Positions 12,838 through 24,651 of a DNA stretch of 64,000 bases are shown here, piece after piece; positions within the stretch are counted from its first letter, which is position 1, and every line of letters begins with the position of its first letter. The translations under genes were made by a program, and so were the position numbers. Where the stretch lies: contig CM036755.1 in NCBI GenBank assembly GCA_020796225.1, positions 83,771,803 through 83,835,802 of the forward strand, written 5' to 3'. The notes beneath the pieces were generated by a model. It worked only from the letters and a program-made list of their open reading frames with translations, was not told the DNA's origin and ran no database searches. The DNA comes from Arion vulgaris (taxonomy: Eukaryota > Mollusca > Gastropoda > Stylommatophora > Arionidae).

Positions 12838-13420
12838 TCTAAGAGAACGACAGTTTGGTGCTAGCGACGTTGCATGTGTTGAGAGAACAACAGTTTGGTG
12901 CTAGCGACGTTGCATGTGTTGAGAGAACAACAGTTTGGTGCTAGCGACGTTGCATGTGTTGAGAGAACAACAGTTTGGTACTAGCGACGTTGCATGTGTT
13001 GAGAGAACGACAGTTTGGTGCTAGCGACGTCGCATGAGTTGAGAGAACAACAGTTTGGTGCTAGCGACGTCTCATGAATTGAGAGAACACCAGTTTGGTA
13101 CTAGCGACGTTGCATGTGTTGAGAGAACAACAGTTTGGTAATAGCGACGTTGCATGTGTTGAGAGAACAACAGTTTGGTGCTAGCGACGTCGCATGAGTT
13201 GAGAGAACAACAGTTTGGTTCTAGCGACGTTGCATGTGTTGAGAGAACAACAGTTTGGTACTAGCGACGTCGCATGTGTTGAGAGAACAACAGTTTAGTA
13301 CTAGCGACGTCGCATGAGTTGAGAGAACAACAGTTTGGTGCTAGCGTCGTCGCATGAGTTGAGAGAACAACAGTTTGGTGCTAGCGTCGTCGCATGAGTT
13401 GAGAGAACGACAGTTTAGTG
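12838..13420. repeat. 40-bp minisatellite (about 14 copies)
   Basis: Head-to-tail 40-bp units include GAGAGAACAACAGTTTGG and CTAGCGACGT. Copies differ at a few positions. Confidence 0.95.
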
Positions 13421-13449
13421 CCCAGACCAATGTACTAGATCTCCTCATA

Positions 13450-13690
13450 AATTCTATTCATGTGGAATTCTGATTCATGCAGCCTTAGCATTGGTGTGCT
13501 TTACGTCACATCTTCAGCACCATTTGGAGATCTGGTGCTTATCCTTCGGCGATGTGTCCGGTTTCAGCCAGCGTTTAATCGGTTTGCTCTCTATTCTGTG
13601 CCATCTGGTGATTTTTACAGTTTGTGGTAGCTATCGACACGACCAACCTTGTTAGTCGTTTCTTACGACATGCGTGGCAAGTAACAGTTT
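13450..13690 (-). mobile_element. Fragment of a retrotransposon 5' region
   Basis: The sequence matches, with differences, 43,820-43,950, upstream of the R1/Jockey-like ORF. Shared blocks include CAGGTGCTTATCCTTCGG-like text followed by GTGTCCGATTTCA-like text. The fragment lies between two 40-bp arrays. Confidence 0.65.
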
Positions 13691-13699
13691 TCTATTTTG

Positions 13700-14055
13700 T
13701 ACACCATAACTTGGACCTCGGTGACCATTCAGACGTCTTTACATCACAATATGAACCTCGGTAACCACTCAGGCGTCTTTACACCACAACTTGGGACTCG
13801 GTAACCACTCAGGCGTCTTTACACCACAACTTGAGACTCGGTAACCACTGAGACGTCTTTACATCACAATATGAACCTCGGTAACCACTCAGGCGTCTTT
13901 ACACCACAACTTGGGACTCGGTAACCACTCAGGCGTCTTTACACCACAACTTGGGACTCGGTAACCACTCAGGCGTCTTTACACCACAACTTGGGACTCG
14001 GTAACCATTCAGGCGTCTTTACACCACAACAGGGGCCCGGTAACCACTCGGGCGA
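13700..14055. repeat. 40-bp minisatellite (about 9 copies)
   Basis: Units share CTCGGTAACCACTCAGGCG and CTTTACACCACAAC. The sequence is unrelated to the 40-bp array at 12,838-13,420, although the period is the same. Confidence 0.95.
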
Positions 14056-14555
14056 AATGTACGATCTAGAAAGTCGTGTGTACCATCAGGAGATTGTTTT
14101 ACATCTCTTTCCAACAACGGAATCAAACATAATTATCGTTGCTGATTTAATGTATACATTTCAAGATCTAGAAGATGGAGGACAACGTAATTGTTATCTT
14201 TCTCAAATAGCCTGAGATATTGACCACATTATTACATGACTTCTCATTGCAATTCATATGCATTACATTCTCTGACATTTAGAGGTAGCTTCAGTTCAGA
14301 CAAATCATTCACAGTAACAACTAAGAATACTGGATGAACACACGGGCAATAGAAGACACTTGAAGACAGGTCTACTTTCATATAGAAAATCAGCCACAAA
14401 GACAGCAACAACTACGGATTGATGTGAGATCAGAGAACCATCATTCATCTCTAAACAAACTCAAAACTTTATATTCACGTGAGAAGAATTCAGTCACAAC
14501 AAAATCCAGAGTGTCAGCTGTGTACACAACTTAGTAACATATCCGAGAATGTCAG

Positions 14556-15300
14556 CTGTGTACACATCATCATGACACAATTCATAGTGCTAGAAGAACA
14601 CATTATTATGACACACTTCCTAGTGCTAGAAGTACACATCATCATGACACAATTCCTAGTGCTAGAAGTACACATCATTATGACACAATTCCTAGTGCTA
14701 GAAGTACACATCATTATGACACAATTCCTAGTGCTAGAAGTAACACATCATTATGACACACTTCCTAGTGCTAGAAGTAACACATCATCATAACACAATA
14801 CCTAGTGCTAGAAGTACACATCATTATGACACAATTCCTAGTGCTAGAAGTAACAAATCATTATGACACAATTCCTAGTGCTAGAAGTAACACATAATTA
14901 TGACACAATTTCTAGTGCTTGAAGTACACATCATTATGACACAATTCCTAGTGCTAGAAGTAACACATCATCATAACACAATACCTAGTGCTAGAAGTAC
15001 ACATTATTATGACACAATTCCTAGTGCTAGAAGTAACAAATCATTATGACACACTTCCTAGTGCTAGAAGTAACACATCATCATAACACAATACCTAGTG
15101 CTAGAAGTACACATCATTATGACACAATTCCTAGTGCTTGAAGTAACACATCATTATGACACAATTCCTAGTGCTAATAGAACACATCATCATGACACAA
15201 TTCAGAGTGCTAGAAGTAACACATCATTATGACACACTTCCTAGTGCTAGAAGTAACACATCATCATAACACAATTCAGAGTGCTAGAAGAATACATCAC
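14556..15300. repeat. 36-37-bp minisatellite (about 20 copies)
   Basis: Units contain CCTAGTGCTAGAAGTA and CATCATTATGACACA. The spacing varies by a base or two between copies. Confidence 0.95.
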
Positions 15301-15799
15301 CATGTATCTGTTTGACAACTAAATCTTCAAATGTCAAAGATTGGATGATGGTAGAAATATATTTTATTCCCTGAATGTCATCTACATCGAAGACATTACA
15401 CAGAACAAAGCAATAACTTGCAGATAAAATCAGACATTACTAAATGAACATAAACACGAAGGTAAAACAATCATATTTAACATTACAGCTAAACCGTTGA
15501 TAATGTTTCGTCAGATAGTTATACGTGAATGGTGTTTGATACGTTGTTATATGTGAATGGTAAGCAATCTTCTCCAGACGTGTTTTAAGCTCAGGGACAT
15601 CGGCTCTTGATGAAGGGAGGACTATTGACATACTTGTTCTTAGGCAATCTTGTTAATATGTAATCATCTCTATCTTTCGTTCTTACAGTCACAGTTAACA
15701 CTCGTTCATATTGGATTCAAGTGCTTTTATTCAGTCAACGTGATCATCATTACTTCATTGGGGAATATCTCACAACGCTTAATAATGCTTGCATACACA

Positions 15800-16000
15800 G
15801 CATGCATACACAGTGCAGCGTCTGGCTGATGGATTAGAGCGCGGCTCCCATGCGGGAGACCCGTATTCAATTCACTGTACGGCAAATGCATTTTTTCTGT
15901 TGTGGGCATAACAAACAAATCGTAACCTAAACAGGAACGCGGCAACTGCATTAGTCATGCGGCCATTAAATTCCTCGTGTTCTCGTCCCACCTACCCCCA
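15800..16000 (+). mobile_element. tRNA-derived SINE-like element
   Basis: A tRNA-like head starts at about 15,808, with an A-box-like CTGATGGATTAGAGCG and a B-box-like ACCCGTATTCAATTC about 30 bases on. An unrelated body follows. No target duplication could be defined. Confidence 0.55.
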
Positions 16001-16108
16001 TACCGCCATAAAAAGCGATACTGCAGACACAGTAACCACAGTTTTTGTATGCTTTTTTTCCAACACAGTTCATCTTTATATTAACGGTATTGTCATCGTT
16101 TCTGTGTC

Positions 16109-16256
16109 AGTCCAGTTGTGAATATGCTTACATTGCGAAGAGAAGATACACAGTTGTCAGTACTATTGTTTCCTTTTGTGTCCATCCAGTTGTGGCTATC
16201 CTTACATTGCGAAGAGAAGACAAACAGTCGTCAGTATTATTGTTGCACATTAAATC
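16109..16256. repeat. 74-bp direct duplication
   Basis: The blocks CTTACATTGCGAAGAGAAGA at 16,127 and 16,201 mark two copies with a period of 74. Confidence 0.75.
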
Positions 16257-16369
16257 TCCGTAACTATCATACATTGTCTGGATGTGACTGATAATTTCAT
16301 TGCAGACACAAATATAGAATATTTCACTCCCAAATAGTGGAAGAATGAACATATTAAATCAATCAAGTG

Positions 16370-16930
16370 CTATGCCTGCCGGGCGTCTGCGATCATGTCT
16401 CTCCACATCTCTCTCTGCTTGGTACATGTTCTGACGTCGATCTTGCGTCGAACCATGATGTCAGGCCATCCAATATCTTCCCCCTCTGTCTTTCACCATC
16501 TCTCCTTCCCTGAATTTTACCTGTTGTCACCAAATGTTCTAAACCTTCGCTTCGCATTATATGTTTGAAGAACCGTGGTTGTCGGATTCTTATTCTTTTG
16601 ATAAGGTTTCATTGTGTGCAGGCCTGATTTAAAACCTCCTCATTTGTTTTCTTTTTCTTTTGATAAGGTTTCTTTGTGTGCATGCCTGATTTAAAACCTC
16701 CCACATTTGTTTTCTTATTCTTTTGATAAGGTTTCATTGTGTGCAGGCCTGATTTAAAACCTCCTCATTTGTTTTCTTCGCTGTCCATTGGATTGTCTGC
16801 ATTCTTCTGTAAAACCGCATTTCTGTCGCTTTCACGATTGTTTATTTATTGTCCATGATTCGCTGCCATACAGAAATATTGGATCAATATAGCACTAGAG
16901 TATTGGTTTTCACAGTGTCATTTGTAGTGA
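16370..16930 (-). pseudogene. Retrotransposon RT C-terminus with an internal triplication
   Basis: The minus-strand reading gives the C-terminal tail of a non-LTR reverse transcriptase: N-E-E-V-L-N-Q-A, then R-Q-P-R-F-F-K-H-I-M-R, then G-K-I-Q-G-R-R. A 62-63-bp segment covering N-E-E-V-L and N-L-I-K-R-I is present three times (start points 16,595, 16,657 and 16,720 on the plus strand). The piece is 5'-truncated and carries frameshifts. Confidence 0.75.
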
Positions 16931-16937
16931 ATTCACG

Positions 16938-17145
16938 TATATTAGTAGACATGGATAAAACTTAGTTGTATACAATAGTATGTTACAATAGTTGAACTAA
17001 AGTCAAACTAAGAGTGACTGACGATGCCCGTAACATGTTCAATATTAATAGACATGGATACAACTTAGTTATATACAAGAGTATGTTACAACAATAGTTG
17101 AATTAAAATCAAACTCAGAGTGACTGACGATGCCCGTAAGATGTT
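16938..17145. repeat. about 103-bp direct duplication
   Basis: Two copies share ACTCAGAGTGACTGACGATG-like text and TAGACATGGATA, offset by about 103 bp. Confidence 0.8.
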
Positions 17146-17384
17146 CAATATGAATTGAAACTCTGAGAAATCAATAGTCTTGAAAAAGGAAGATGTTTGC
17201 TATTGTATCACAAACACAAATTCAATAATTCAACAAATATATAAACGTAACGGATGATGACCATTGTATAAATAGTATGTTTATATTGCAAGACTAGACT
17301 ACATCTCTCTATCTGTCTATATCTTTTTTTTTCTCTATCTCTCTAGCATGTGATATATCTGGTTAGCATCATCATAATCAAATA

Positions 17385-17660
17385 GCTTGTCCTGAGTAGA
17401 ACTTTTCCACTCCAACAGTCCTCCGGAATTTCTCTCTCTCTCATAGGTGAGATATCCTGTCTCTTCAGCCGTCATGAACAAACCACCAGTCACATCCTGA
17501 ATCTATCTTCTAAACCTAAGCGTCTTCCACTTCTTCTCTTTGCCGGTATACCTCATTCCATGATGGTCTTCTCCAGCTCTTCATGTCTTTTTATATGTCC
17601 AAAATATCTCAGTTTTCTGTTCATTATTTGTAGCATCAGCCAGTTTTTTGTTTAATATTG
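17385..17660 (-). pseudogene. Retrotransposon RT C-terminal tail
   Basis: The minus-strand reading shows T-E-I-F-W-T-Y-K-K followed by a basic G-K-E-K-K-W-K-T-L segment and T-G-G-L-F-M-T-A-E-E. This is the pattern of a non-LTR RT 3' end. It is truncated upstream, where a short tandem repeat begins. Confidence 0.6.
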
Positions 17661-17689
17661 AGTTCTTTCTGGACATATCTCTTTGTTCT

Positions 17690-17818
17690 CTTCTGTCCAA
17701 AGATAAACAAGAGTAAAACTTTTCTGTCCAAAGATATACAAGAGTTTGTTCTCTTCTGTCCAAAGATATACAAGAGTTTGTTCTCTTCTGTCCAAAGATA
17801 TACAAGAGTAAAACTTTT
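17690..17818. repeat. about 30-bp minisatellite (4 copies)
   Basis: The units contain TTCTGTCCAAAGATATACAA and lie just upstream of the RT tail. Confidence 0.85.
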
Positions 17819-18053
17819 CTGGTTAGCAACACATGCAACACATTCATCTCTAATGTTGACCGTGATATGTATTCTTTTCCCATCGGATATTCATTTCTTT
17901 CAGTTCTTATTCCTCTGTTCTCATATAGATCGTTTTATAATTATAAACTACATGATAATTAATCCGGCTTTGTTCGGGTATAAGTTGCAACTTGTTGTCT
18001 CATTTTTTGCAAGATTACGTCCATCTTTCCAAAATCATTTCCTGCAACTTCGT

Positions 18054-18258
18054 TTACTACAGGTGCGTTTACTACAGGTGCGTTTACTACAGGTGCGTTT
18101 ACTACAGGTGCGTTTACTACAGGTGCGTTTACTACAGGTTTGTTTACTATAGGTGCGTTTACTACAGGTGCGTTTACTACAGGTTCGTTTACTACAGGTG
18201 CGTTTACTACAGGTTCGTTTACTACAGGTGCGTTTACTACATGTGCGTTTACTACATC
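18054..18258. repeat. 15-bp minisatellite (about 14 copies)
   Basis: The unit is TTTACTACAGGTGCG with a few variants. It is open in several frames on both strands for purely arithmetical reasons. Confidence 0.95.
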
Positions 18259-18259
18259 T

Positions 18260-19694
18260 CAGTGTTACAGCTGTTGCCTTGATTTTCTGAGCTTCTTCAT
18301 TTTCCATCAAGTAAATTTAAAGAAATTTTGGGTTTCATTTGGTAATGTTCAGTGTGAACCAATATTATTATATATTTGACTTTGAGTTTTGAAAATTGGC
18401 ACAAATCCTTGATGAGGAAATGGGTTACTCATTCCAAAATATCTCATCTGAAAACATGAATTGTATTTTCGGATATTTTTAAGAAGTTGTTTGATTCGGC
18501 TATGTCGTCCATAAAATATTTGAATGGTTCGGGCGGATCTTATAATGCTTCACGTCTAATAAAAGTAGCGTCTCCGCTGTCTTCATCTATGGTAATTGAC
18601 ATTCGTGATCTATTAACTTCACATCGAATCAAGGCAGCATCTTTGTTTTCTTCAGATCTTTCATTAACTTTTCGTGATTTATCGGTTTCGTGTATGTACA
18701 AGACAGCAGCTTAGTTTTCTTCAGCTCTAGCATTGACCATTCTCGAACTATTAGCTTCGTTATTCGATATTCTGATATTTCCACATTTTCTACAGATCTA
18801 CGTGCTGCTCTTCGATTAGAGTCATTTCTAGTCTGATTGAATAGTTGTCTTTTCTTAGGCGGCATTGCATAGTTTAATAATAATAATAAAACGGACCTGA
18901 AGAGTTGGGACATAATAATAATTCCTCTCGTAGCGTTATACATTATAACTTATAACATATAACATTATATGTTACATAACTGAATAATTATTTTACAATT
19001 TCTATAGCGTAGTTTGAATTAGAGAGATACAATTATAATGTCATGACAATTATAAAGTTTGCGCAAAACAACGCAAACGGAGAAAAATAATGCAACTGGT
19101 GGTGTACTTATTTTTATAAAAAACGTATCTGATCAATGATAGTTTTGTTACCGAAATATATTTCCTAGTGGCTATCTGGTGGCACGTTAGGAACGTAATC
19201 GATGATTATTTGGTGGTAGCTACAAGCTCAATTTAGTAACTGGATCCCTTTGATTTATGCACATGTGATAAGACTTCTTCAGGTCGAGGAAAGTGTAAAA
19301 CGAAAATGTATATTTGAGTTATTATTTCAACGAATATTGATCTGATTTCCAAATGGTTTCTTTAGTTGATAAAATTTGGGTATCAAAAGTATTTTTACAA
19401 GTGTTGTGCATTTTGGATGTAAATTGAATCCTTGTATAGCCGGACACGTTTAAGCTGCACACATTTTGAGAATTATATAGTAGATATTCAGGTTCATAGC
19501 GCATGTAACAGCAGCATCATACTTGATCCACAGGCAATATTTGTAATGGTTCGCTCATAAAAGTCGAATGTCATCAAAGCGTACACCACAACAGTGATAC
19601 ACAGAGCAAATTGAAACATGGGAGAGAACGGCAATGCAATCGATGGACTGATGTAATAACATATCTATATATGAAGCGCGTACGAGTGTCTTTT

Positions 19695-19761
<67 letters not shown>

Positions 19762-20280
19762 TTTTCCGCTGCTCTTTCAAATCATTACTTTTTAGTTTTC
19801 TCAGCAATCGCCTTTACACACATCCGACGCTTGTAGTCAAACCTAATAACTAATCTTTCCCCTCTGTCTTCATGTTTCTACCCTTCATTTTTCCTTTCTT
19901 ATCATTTTCCAATTTCATATCTCTAACTTCATTAGCTTCAATAGATCTACGAAATTGTATCATTTCCGAAACTTGCAAGTCTCAAACAGTGCTAGACTGA
20001 GCATATTAAAGAAACATTCCCCGTTCCCTCAAAATTGACTGCTTTCCCATTAATAACAATACGTTTCCTCTCCATACTTGGTTGGAAAACTGTCGGTTGA
20101 CATGATAAGAATAAATTTTCCCTCATTCCAATTGCCAGAGAAATCAGATATAATATAATTCCAGCAAAATTTGACAAATAATAATTTACAAATTGAATTT
20201 ATTCAGATTATAAACTGATCGAATAGTGACCAGATGTGTTAATTAAAGTACCAACATTCATTGGCTTTACCGTGAATTGA
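18260..20280. other. no gene recognised; AT-rich
   Basis: The stretch 18,480-18,850 has modest open frames and a weak roughly 70-bp periodicity (TTCTTCAGATCT-like blocks), but nothing I recognise. A (CA)n-(TA)n microsatellite lies at 19,697-19,760. Confidence 0.55.
19697..19760. repeat. (CA)n(TA)n microsatellite
   Basis: Alternating CA then TA dinucleotides. Confidence 0.98.
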
Positions 20281-20284
20281 ACAC

Positions 20285-20308
20285 GTCTCCCACATGATAA
20301 CCAATCAT
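20285..20308 (-). other. possible seventh, weak micro-exon (24 nt)
   Basis: On the minus strand a 24-nt segment lies between GGATTAG and GTGTTC. In the same phase as exons a to f it would encode D-W-L-S-C-G-R. It is one codon short, its acceptor lacks a pyrimidine tract and its donor is not GTAAGT. It may be a decayed copy or chance. Confidence 0.2.
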
Positions 20309-20670
20309 CTAATCCATTCGACCATTGCCAGAAGTGTTGAAATGCTAATAACTATCATCAAATACTACCGTAACGTGTGACTTCATCATCGCTTTAACAT
20401 GTGACCGACAAGTAAAAACATGGATACATTTTTCAATTTTAAACTTTTCATGACCATTTTGTAAAGTTTAAATTTAGATATAGAGACGAACCAATAGTCC
20501 GGTTTTATAATTGTTACAACTTTTCATCTATGAAAGCTACCTTTCCTGCCAAATTTCAAGTCTGCAGGACGTCCAAATAACTTGAAACAATGGGAACAGA
20601 CGCACACATACTTTTATTACGGTTGCTTGTATATATATGCCTATTGACCGTCTGTAAAGATGAAAAGGGG

Positions 20671-20673
<3 letters not shown>

Positions 20674-20716
<43 letters not shown>
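20674..20716. repeat. (TA)n microsatellite
   Basis: About 20 TA units, inside the intron downstream of micro-exon a. Confidence 0.98.
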
Positions 20717-20720
<4 letters not shown>

Positions 20721-20815
20721 GTACCCTGATACTGCAAGTGTACAATTGCAACAAGATGAGATATGAACAAACAATATAACAAGAATACTATGTGTATGCA
20801 GTTTTTTTTACTTAC

Positions 20816-20842
20816 GTCCGCCATTTGTTTGTAACCACCTTT
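20816..20842 (-). CDS. micro-exon a of a WL-repeat gene (27 nt)
   Basis: This is the most 3' of the six exons that I am confident in. On the minus strand it has acceptor ATATTTTACAG and donor GTAAGTAAAAA. It encodes R-W-L-Q-T-N-G-G in the shared phase and leaves 1 nt (C) for a codon completed by an exon not identified. A (TA)n tract lies about 95 bp past its donor. No terminal exon, stop codon or polyadenylation signal could be tied to the gene downstream. Confidence 0.75.
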
Positions 20843-20954
20843 CTGTAAAATATAAAATAATTGAAAACAAAATTAACCGTTCTTTGAACGGATGTCTTTG
20901 TTCATCAACATCAACTACCACTGATATTATTTCTTCTTTCTCCTTTAGTAGACT

Positions 20955-21285
20955 ATTTGTACTGAAAATCTGGCCAGCAATGGTGGAATGCAAGAGCGCC
21001 ATTCAGAATCAGGACAATTTGATTCTAGACACGACTTTGCTTTAGTATTTCTGCCATGTTTGGTCCGGTTTTTTTCCGGTTTCGTTTGCCGAGCTACTGA
21101 GATAGTGCTTGAGTAGCGCTGTGATCTATGAATGTCACATGGAATGCTATTTGGTGTGTCAACCGTGCGTTTATTGTGATTGTGGATATTCAGTAAATGG
21201 CAGACACAAGTTAAGATGAACCAACTCAATCTGTCGTATGCAGTGTTTTGCGTGTGCAGAAAGCTGGATTTTGTCGTGATTGACG
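20955..21285 (-). repeat. Dispersed repeat, inverted copy 1
   Basis: The reverse complement matches 32,195-32,465. Shared text includes CAGTAGCTCGGCAAACGAAA and TCACGACAAAATCCAGCTTT. I found no coding frame in common and no terminal repeats. Confidence 0.75.
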
Positions 21286-21747
21286 TACATATGAACTATG
21301 ATCTATTTGTACTATTAATACTTGTCTTATTATTTAACTCTATCGCTGTCTATCTATATCATTTTCTCGCGCGCTCTCTCTCTCTCTTCCCTTTCTCTCT
21401 TTCTTCTTCATTTCTTACATTTGAATCATCAAATAACATCTGACAATATATATATATGTAGTAGATTGCTTGATCTGAGAAAGCACAGTGTAAGCTTATG
21501 GAGCAATGTATTTGATTAATAGAGTTTACTGGACACTAAAACATATCTTGGCGTTCCCTTGGACACGTCAGTAAATATTTCATGAAATCATTTGCTGAGG
21601 TAAATGATCATCAAAATGTTTAGAGTTCCATTCTTCGTTAAAGTTACTGTTACTGTTAAAGTGCACCTAGACGTGGTACGCATATCCATTGTATCTGCAA
21701 TGCAAGCACTTTGTGGAAATTATGCATTATTGTTATAAGTAGACGGC

Positions 21748-22086
21748 ACACCGTCACACTACCATCGTGTAAGACTGCATGGATGAGCAGCTGTAATGCC
21801 GTCACAATACCATCGTGTAAGACTACATGGATGGGCAGCTGTAATGTCGTCACACTACCATCGTGTAAGACTGCATGGATGGGCAGCTGTAATGCCGTCA
21901 CACTACCATCGTGTAAGACTGCATGGATGGGCAGCTGTAATGCCGTCACACTACCATCGTGTAAGACTGCATGGATGGGCAGCTGTAATGCCGTCACACT
22001 ACCATCGTGTAAGACTGCATGGATGGGCAGCTGTAATGCCGTCACACTACCATCGTGTAAGACTGCATGGATGAGCAGTTGTAATA
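21748..22086. repeat. 48-bp minisatellite (7 copies)
   Basis: Units share CCGTCACACTACCATCGTG. The 48-bp period keeps both strands open (21,711-22,127 plus and 21,656-22,123 minus), which is an artefact of the array. Confidence 0.95.
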
Positions 22087-22375
22087 TTGAGTATGTAAAT
22101 GCTGCACGATGTTCACTGGCCATCTAATAGTAAATATGCCGAGCCTGAAACGGCTGCGCCACATCGATTTTACATCTAACAACAAGAGCATTGAGTGTTG
22201 ATAACAACCGCTGCAGGAGATCGACTGCGCATCATTGGAGAAGCAAAATTGAGAGCATAATCGCGTCAAGTGATCTACTAGACATCTGAGGTGAAGAATA
22301 GTATGTTTTCCTATCAGCTTTTCAACGAGAAGTCTCAAAGCAAAATAATCGTTTATTATTCATAGTTTTAAAAAA

Positions 22376-22875
22376 ACGGACAATTAATAATATGTATAAA
22401 CATATTTTTAATTCCAACACACAATTAATAATATTTATAAATATATTTCTACTTCCAACAGACAATTAATAATATTTATAAACATATTTTTACTTCCAAC
22501 AGACAATTAATAATATTTATAACCATATTTTTACTTCCAACACACAATTTATAATATTTATAAATATATTTCTACTTCCAACAGACAATTAATAATATTT
22601 ATAAACATATTTCTACTTCCAACAGACAATTAATAATATTTATAAACATATTTCTACTTCCAACACACAATTAATAATATATTTATAAACATATTTCTAC
22701 TTCCAACAGACAATTAATAATATTTATAAACATATTTCTACTTCCAACAGACAATTAATAATATTTATAAACATATTTCTACTTCCAACACACAATTAAT
22801 AATATATTTATAAACATATTTAAACTTCCAACACACAATTAATAATATTTATAAACATATTGAAACTTCAAACAG
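22376..22875. repeat. 41-42-bp minisatellite (about 12 copies) next to micro-exon b
   Basis: Units contain ACAATTAATAATATTTATAA and CTTCCAACA. The last unit ends about 30 bp from the splice donor of micro-exon b. Confidence 0.95.
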
Positions 22876-22906
22876 ACGATACATTTAAATACAGTCAGTT
22901 ACTTAC

Positions 22907-22933
22907 TTCCACTATGATCTTCTAACCAATATT
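22907..22933 (-). CDS. micro-exon b of a WL-repeat gene (27 nt)
   Basis: This minus-strand exon has acceptor TTTTGTTTTCAG and donor GTAAGTAACTG. It encodes Y-W-L-E-D-H-S-G in the shared phase; the other two frames contain a stop, so this phase is forced. The codon joining it to exon a is A|AA (Lys). A 41-42-bp minisatellite ends about 30 bp beyond its donor, and a 22-bp minisatellite begins about 35 bp on the acceptor side. The exon is a small island between two arrays. Confidence 0.8.
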
Positions 22934-22967
22934 CTGAAAACAAAAGTGAACATATATTATTGGAAAT

Positions 22968-24122
22968 TATAGCAATTGTCTCATTAAATTATAACAATTG
23001 TCTCACTAAGCTAAAGCAATCGTCTCATTAAATTATAGCAATTGTCTCATTAAATTATAGTAATTGTCTCATTAAATTATAGCAATTGTCTCATTAAATT
23101 ATAGCAATTGTCTCATTAAATTATAGCAATTGTCTTTTTAAATCATAGCAATTGTCTTTTTAAATTATAGCAATTGTCTCATTAAATTATAGCAATTGTC
23201 ACATTGAATTATAACAAGTGTCTTCTTAAATAATAACAATTGTCTCATTAAATTATAGCAATGGTCTTATTAAATTATAGCAATTGTCTTGTTAAATTAT
23301 AGCAAGTGTCTCATTAAATTATATCAATTGTCACATTAAATTATAACAAGTGTCTTCTTAAATAATAACAATTGTCTCATTAAATTATAGCAATTGTCTT
23401 ATTAAATTATAAGATATATCTCATTTTAATTATAGCAATTCTCTCATTAAATTATAACAATTGTCTCACTAAATTATAACAATTGTATCATTACATTATA
23501 GCAATTGTCTCATTAAATTATAACAATTGTCTCTTTAAATTACAACAATTATCTCATTAAATTATAGCAATTGTCTCATTAATTTATAGCAGTTGTCTCG
23601 TTAAATTATAACAATTGTCTCATTAAATTATAATAATTGTCTCGTTAAATTATAACAATTGTCTCATTAAATTAAAGTTAGTTTGTTCCTTTTGTGCCAA
23701 AGGCGGACATAGGGCAGAGGTTTTAGGTCTCCATGTGATACGGTTCTTTGCTAGCAGTTGGAGATCGTGTATGGTTTTACATCCTAATAGTTTACTTTCT
23801 TGTTGGATGGTTCTTCGAAGAGTGGTCTTTGGTCTTCCACGTTTTCTTTTCCCATCTGGTGACCACATAAGGACTTGTCGATTTAGTCTCTTTTCGTCTG
23901 ATCTAAGAACATGACCTAAATATTTTCACCTTCGTTTCCTTATAATATTTGATACGGGTTGTTGGTGTGTTCTATCTCTCACTTTATAGCAGTTATCTCA
24001 TTAAATTATAGCAATTGTCTCATTAAATTATAGCAGTTCTCATTAAATTATAGCAATTGTCTCATTAAATTCTAGCAATTGTCTCATTAAATTATAGCAA
24101 TTGTCTCATTAAATTATAACAA
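22968..24122. repeat. 22-bp minisatellite, interrupted
   Basis: About 40 copies of a 22-bp unit with TAGCAATTGTCTCATTAAAT. The run is broken by a retroelement fragment at about 23,678-23,984 and then resumes with the same unit. The array lies just 5' of micro-exon b. Confidence 0.95.
23678..23984 (-). pseudogene. Retrotransposon 3' end inserted in the 22-bp array
   Basis: The minus-strand reading shows R-K-R-R, K-Y-L-G-H-V-L-R, then G-K-R-K-R-G-R-P-K-T-T and W-R-P-K-T-S-A-L-C at the end. This is a non-LTR RT C-terminal tail. The tandem array continues on both sides, so the insertion happened after the array had formed. Confidence 0.8.
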
Positions 24123-24650
24123 ACATTTTAGAATTGATAATCAATAGATTAAGCAAACCAGTATAATTCACGACAACGTTAAACTTGTTTTTCTATCATG
24201 ATTTGTTGACATTTTGTTTACGTATTATCACTTCCTTACTCTCCCTCTAGCTCTGATTGTCTTGTACCATTGTTTCTTCAAAACATTAAAACGATATGTT
24301 GAACGCGTTCTCATGTGTGATTTTCCAGTGGATATATTATCAAGAAAGACATGATGTTGTTTTATATTAACGCAGTAATTGATATCTAACATAATCTGGG
24401 TATTGTTGATACTCAGAATATTCTCCACACACACATATCATACATTAATATATAACTGAAATACATTGACACATCATGAAAGTGTTGAAATATTCCAGTC
24501 AAAATGTGCATGGAAATTTGGAAATTTCAATTTTTATGAAGAATGATATTATCTCGATTAAAACAAAAAGTAACATGGATGAAAGTAGAAATTACTCCCT
24601 CTCTCACTTTATATTTAAATATATATATATGTATAAGAATACTAGGAATA
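24123..24650. other. no gene seen
   Basis: AT-rich. One exon-like segment at about 24,237-24,272 was considered and rejected because of its phase. Confidence 0.55.
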
Positions 24651-24651
24651 A

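Noticed and set aside
19155..19190. Plus-strand W-L-S-G-G segment after TTTCCTAG
   Set aside because: Wrong strand relative to the six exons, lacks the two-base-plus-codon lead, and the donor is weak.
24237..24272. Exon-like segment encoding K-Q-W-Y-K-T-I with a GTAAGG donor
   Set aside because: The acceptor position gives phase 0 rather than the shared phase, there is no pyrimidine tract, and the length is 36 nt. It does not join the micro-exon set.
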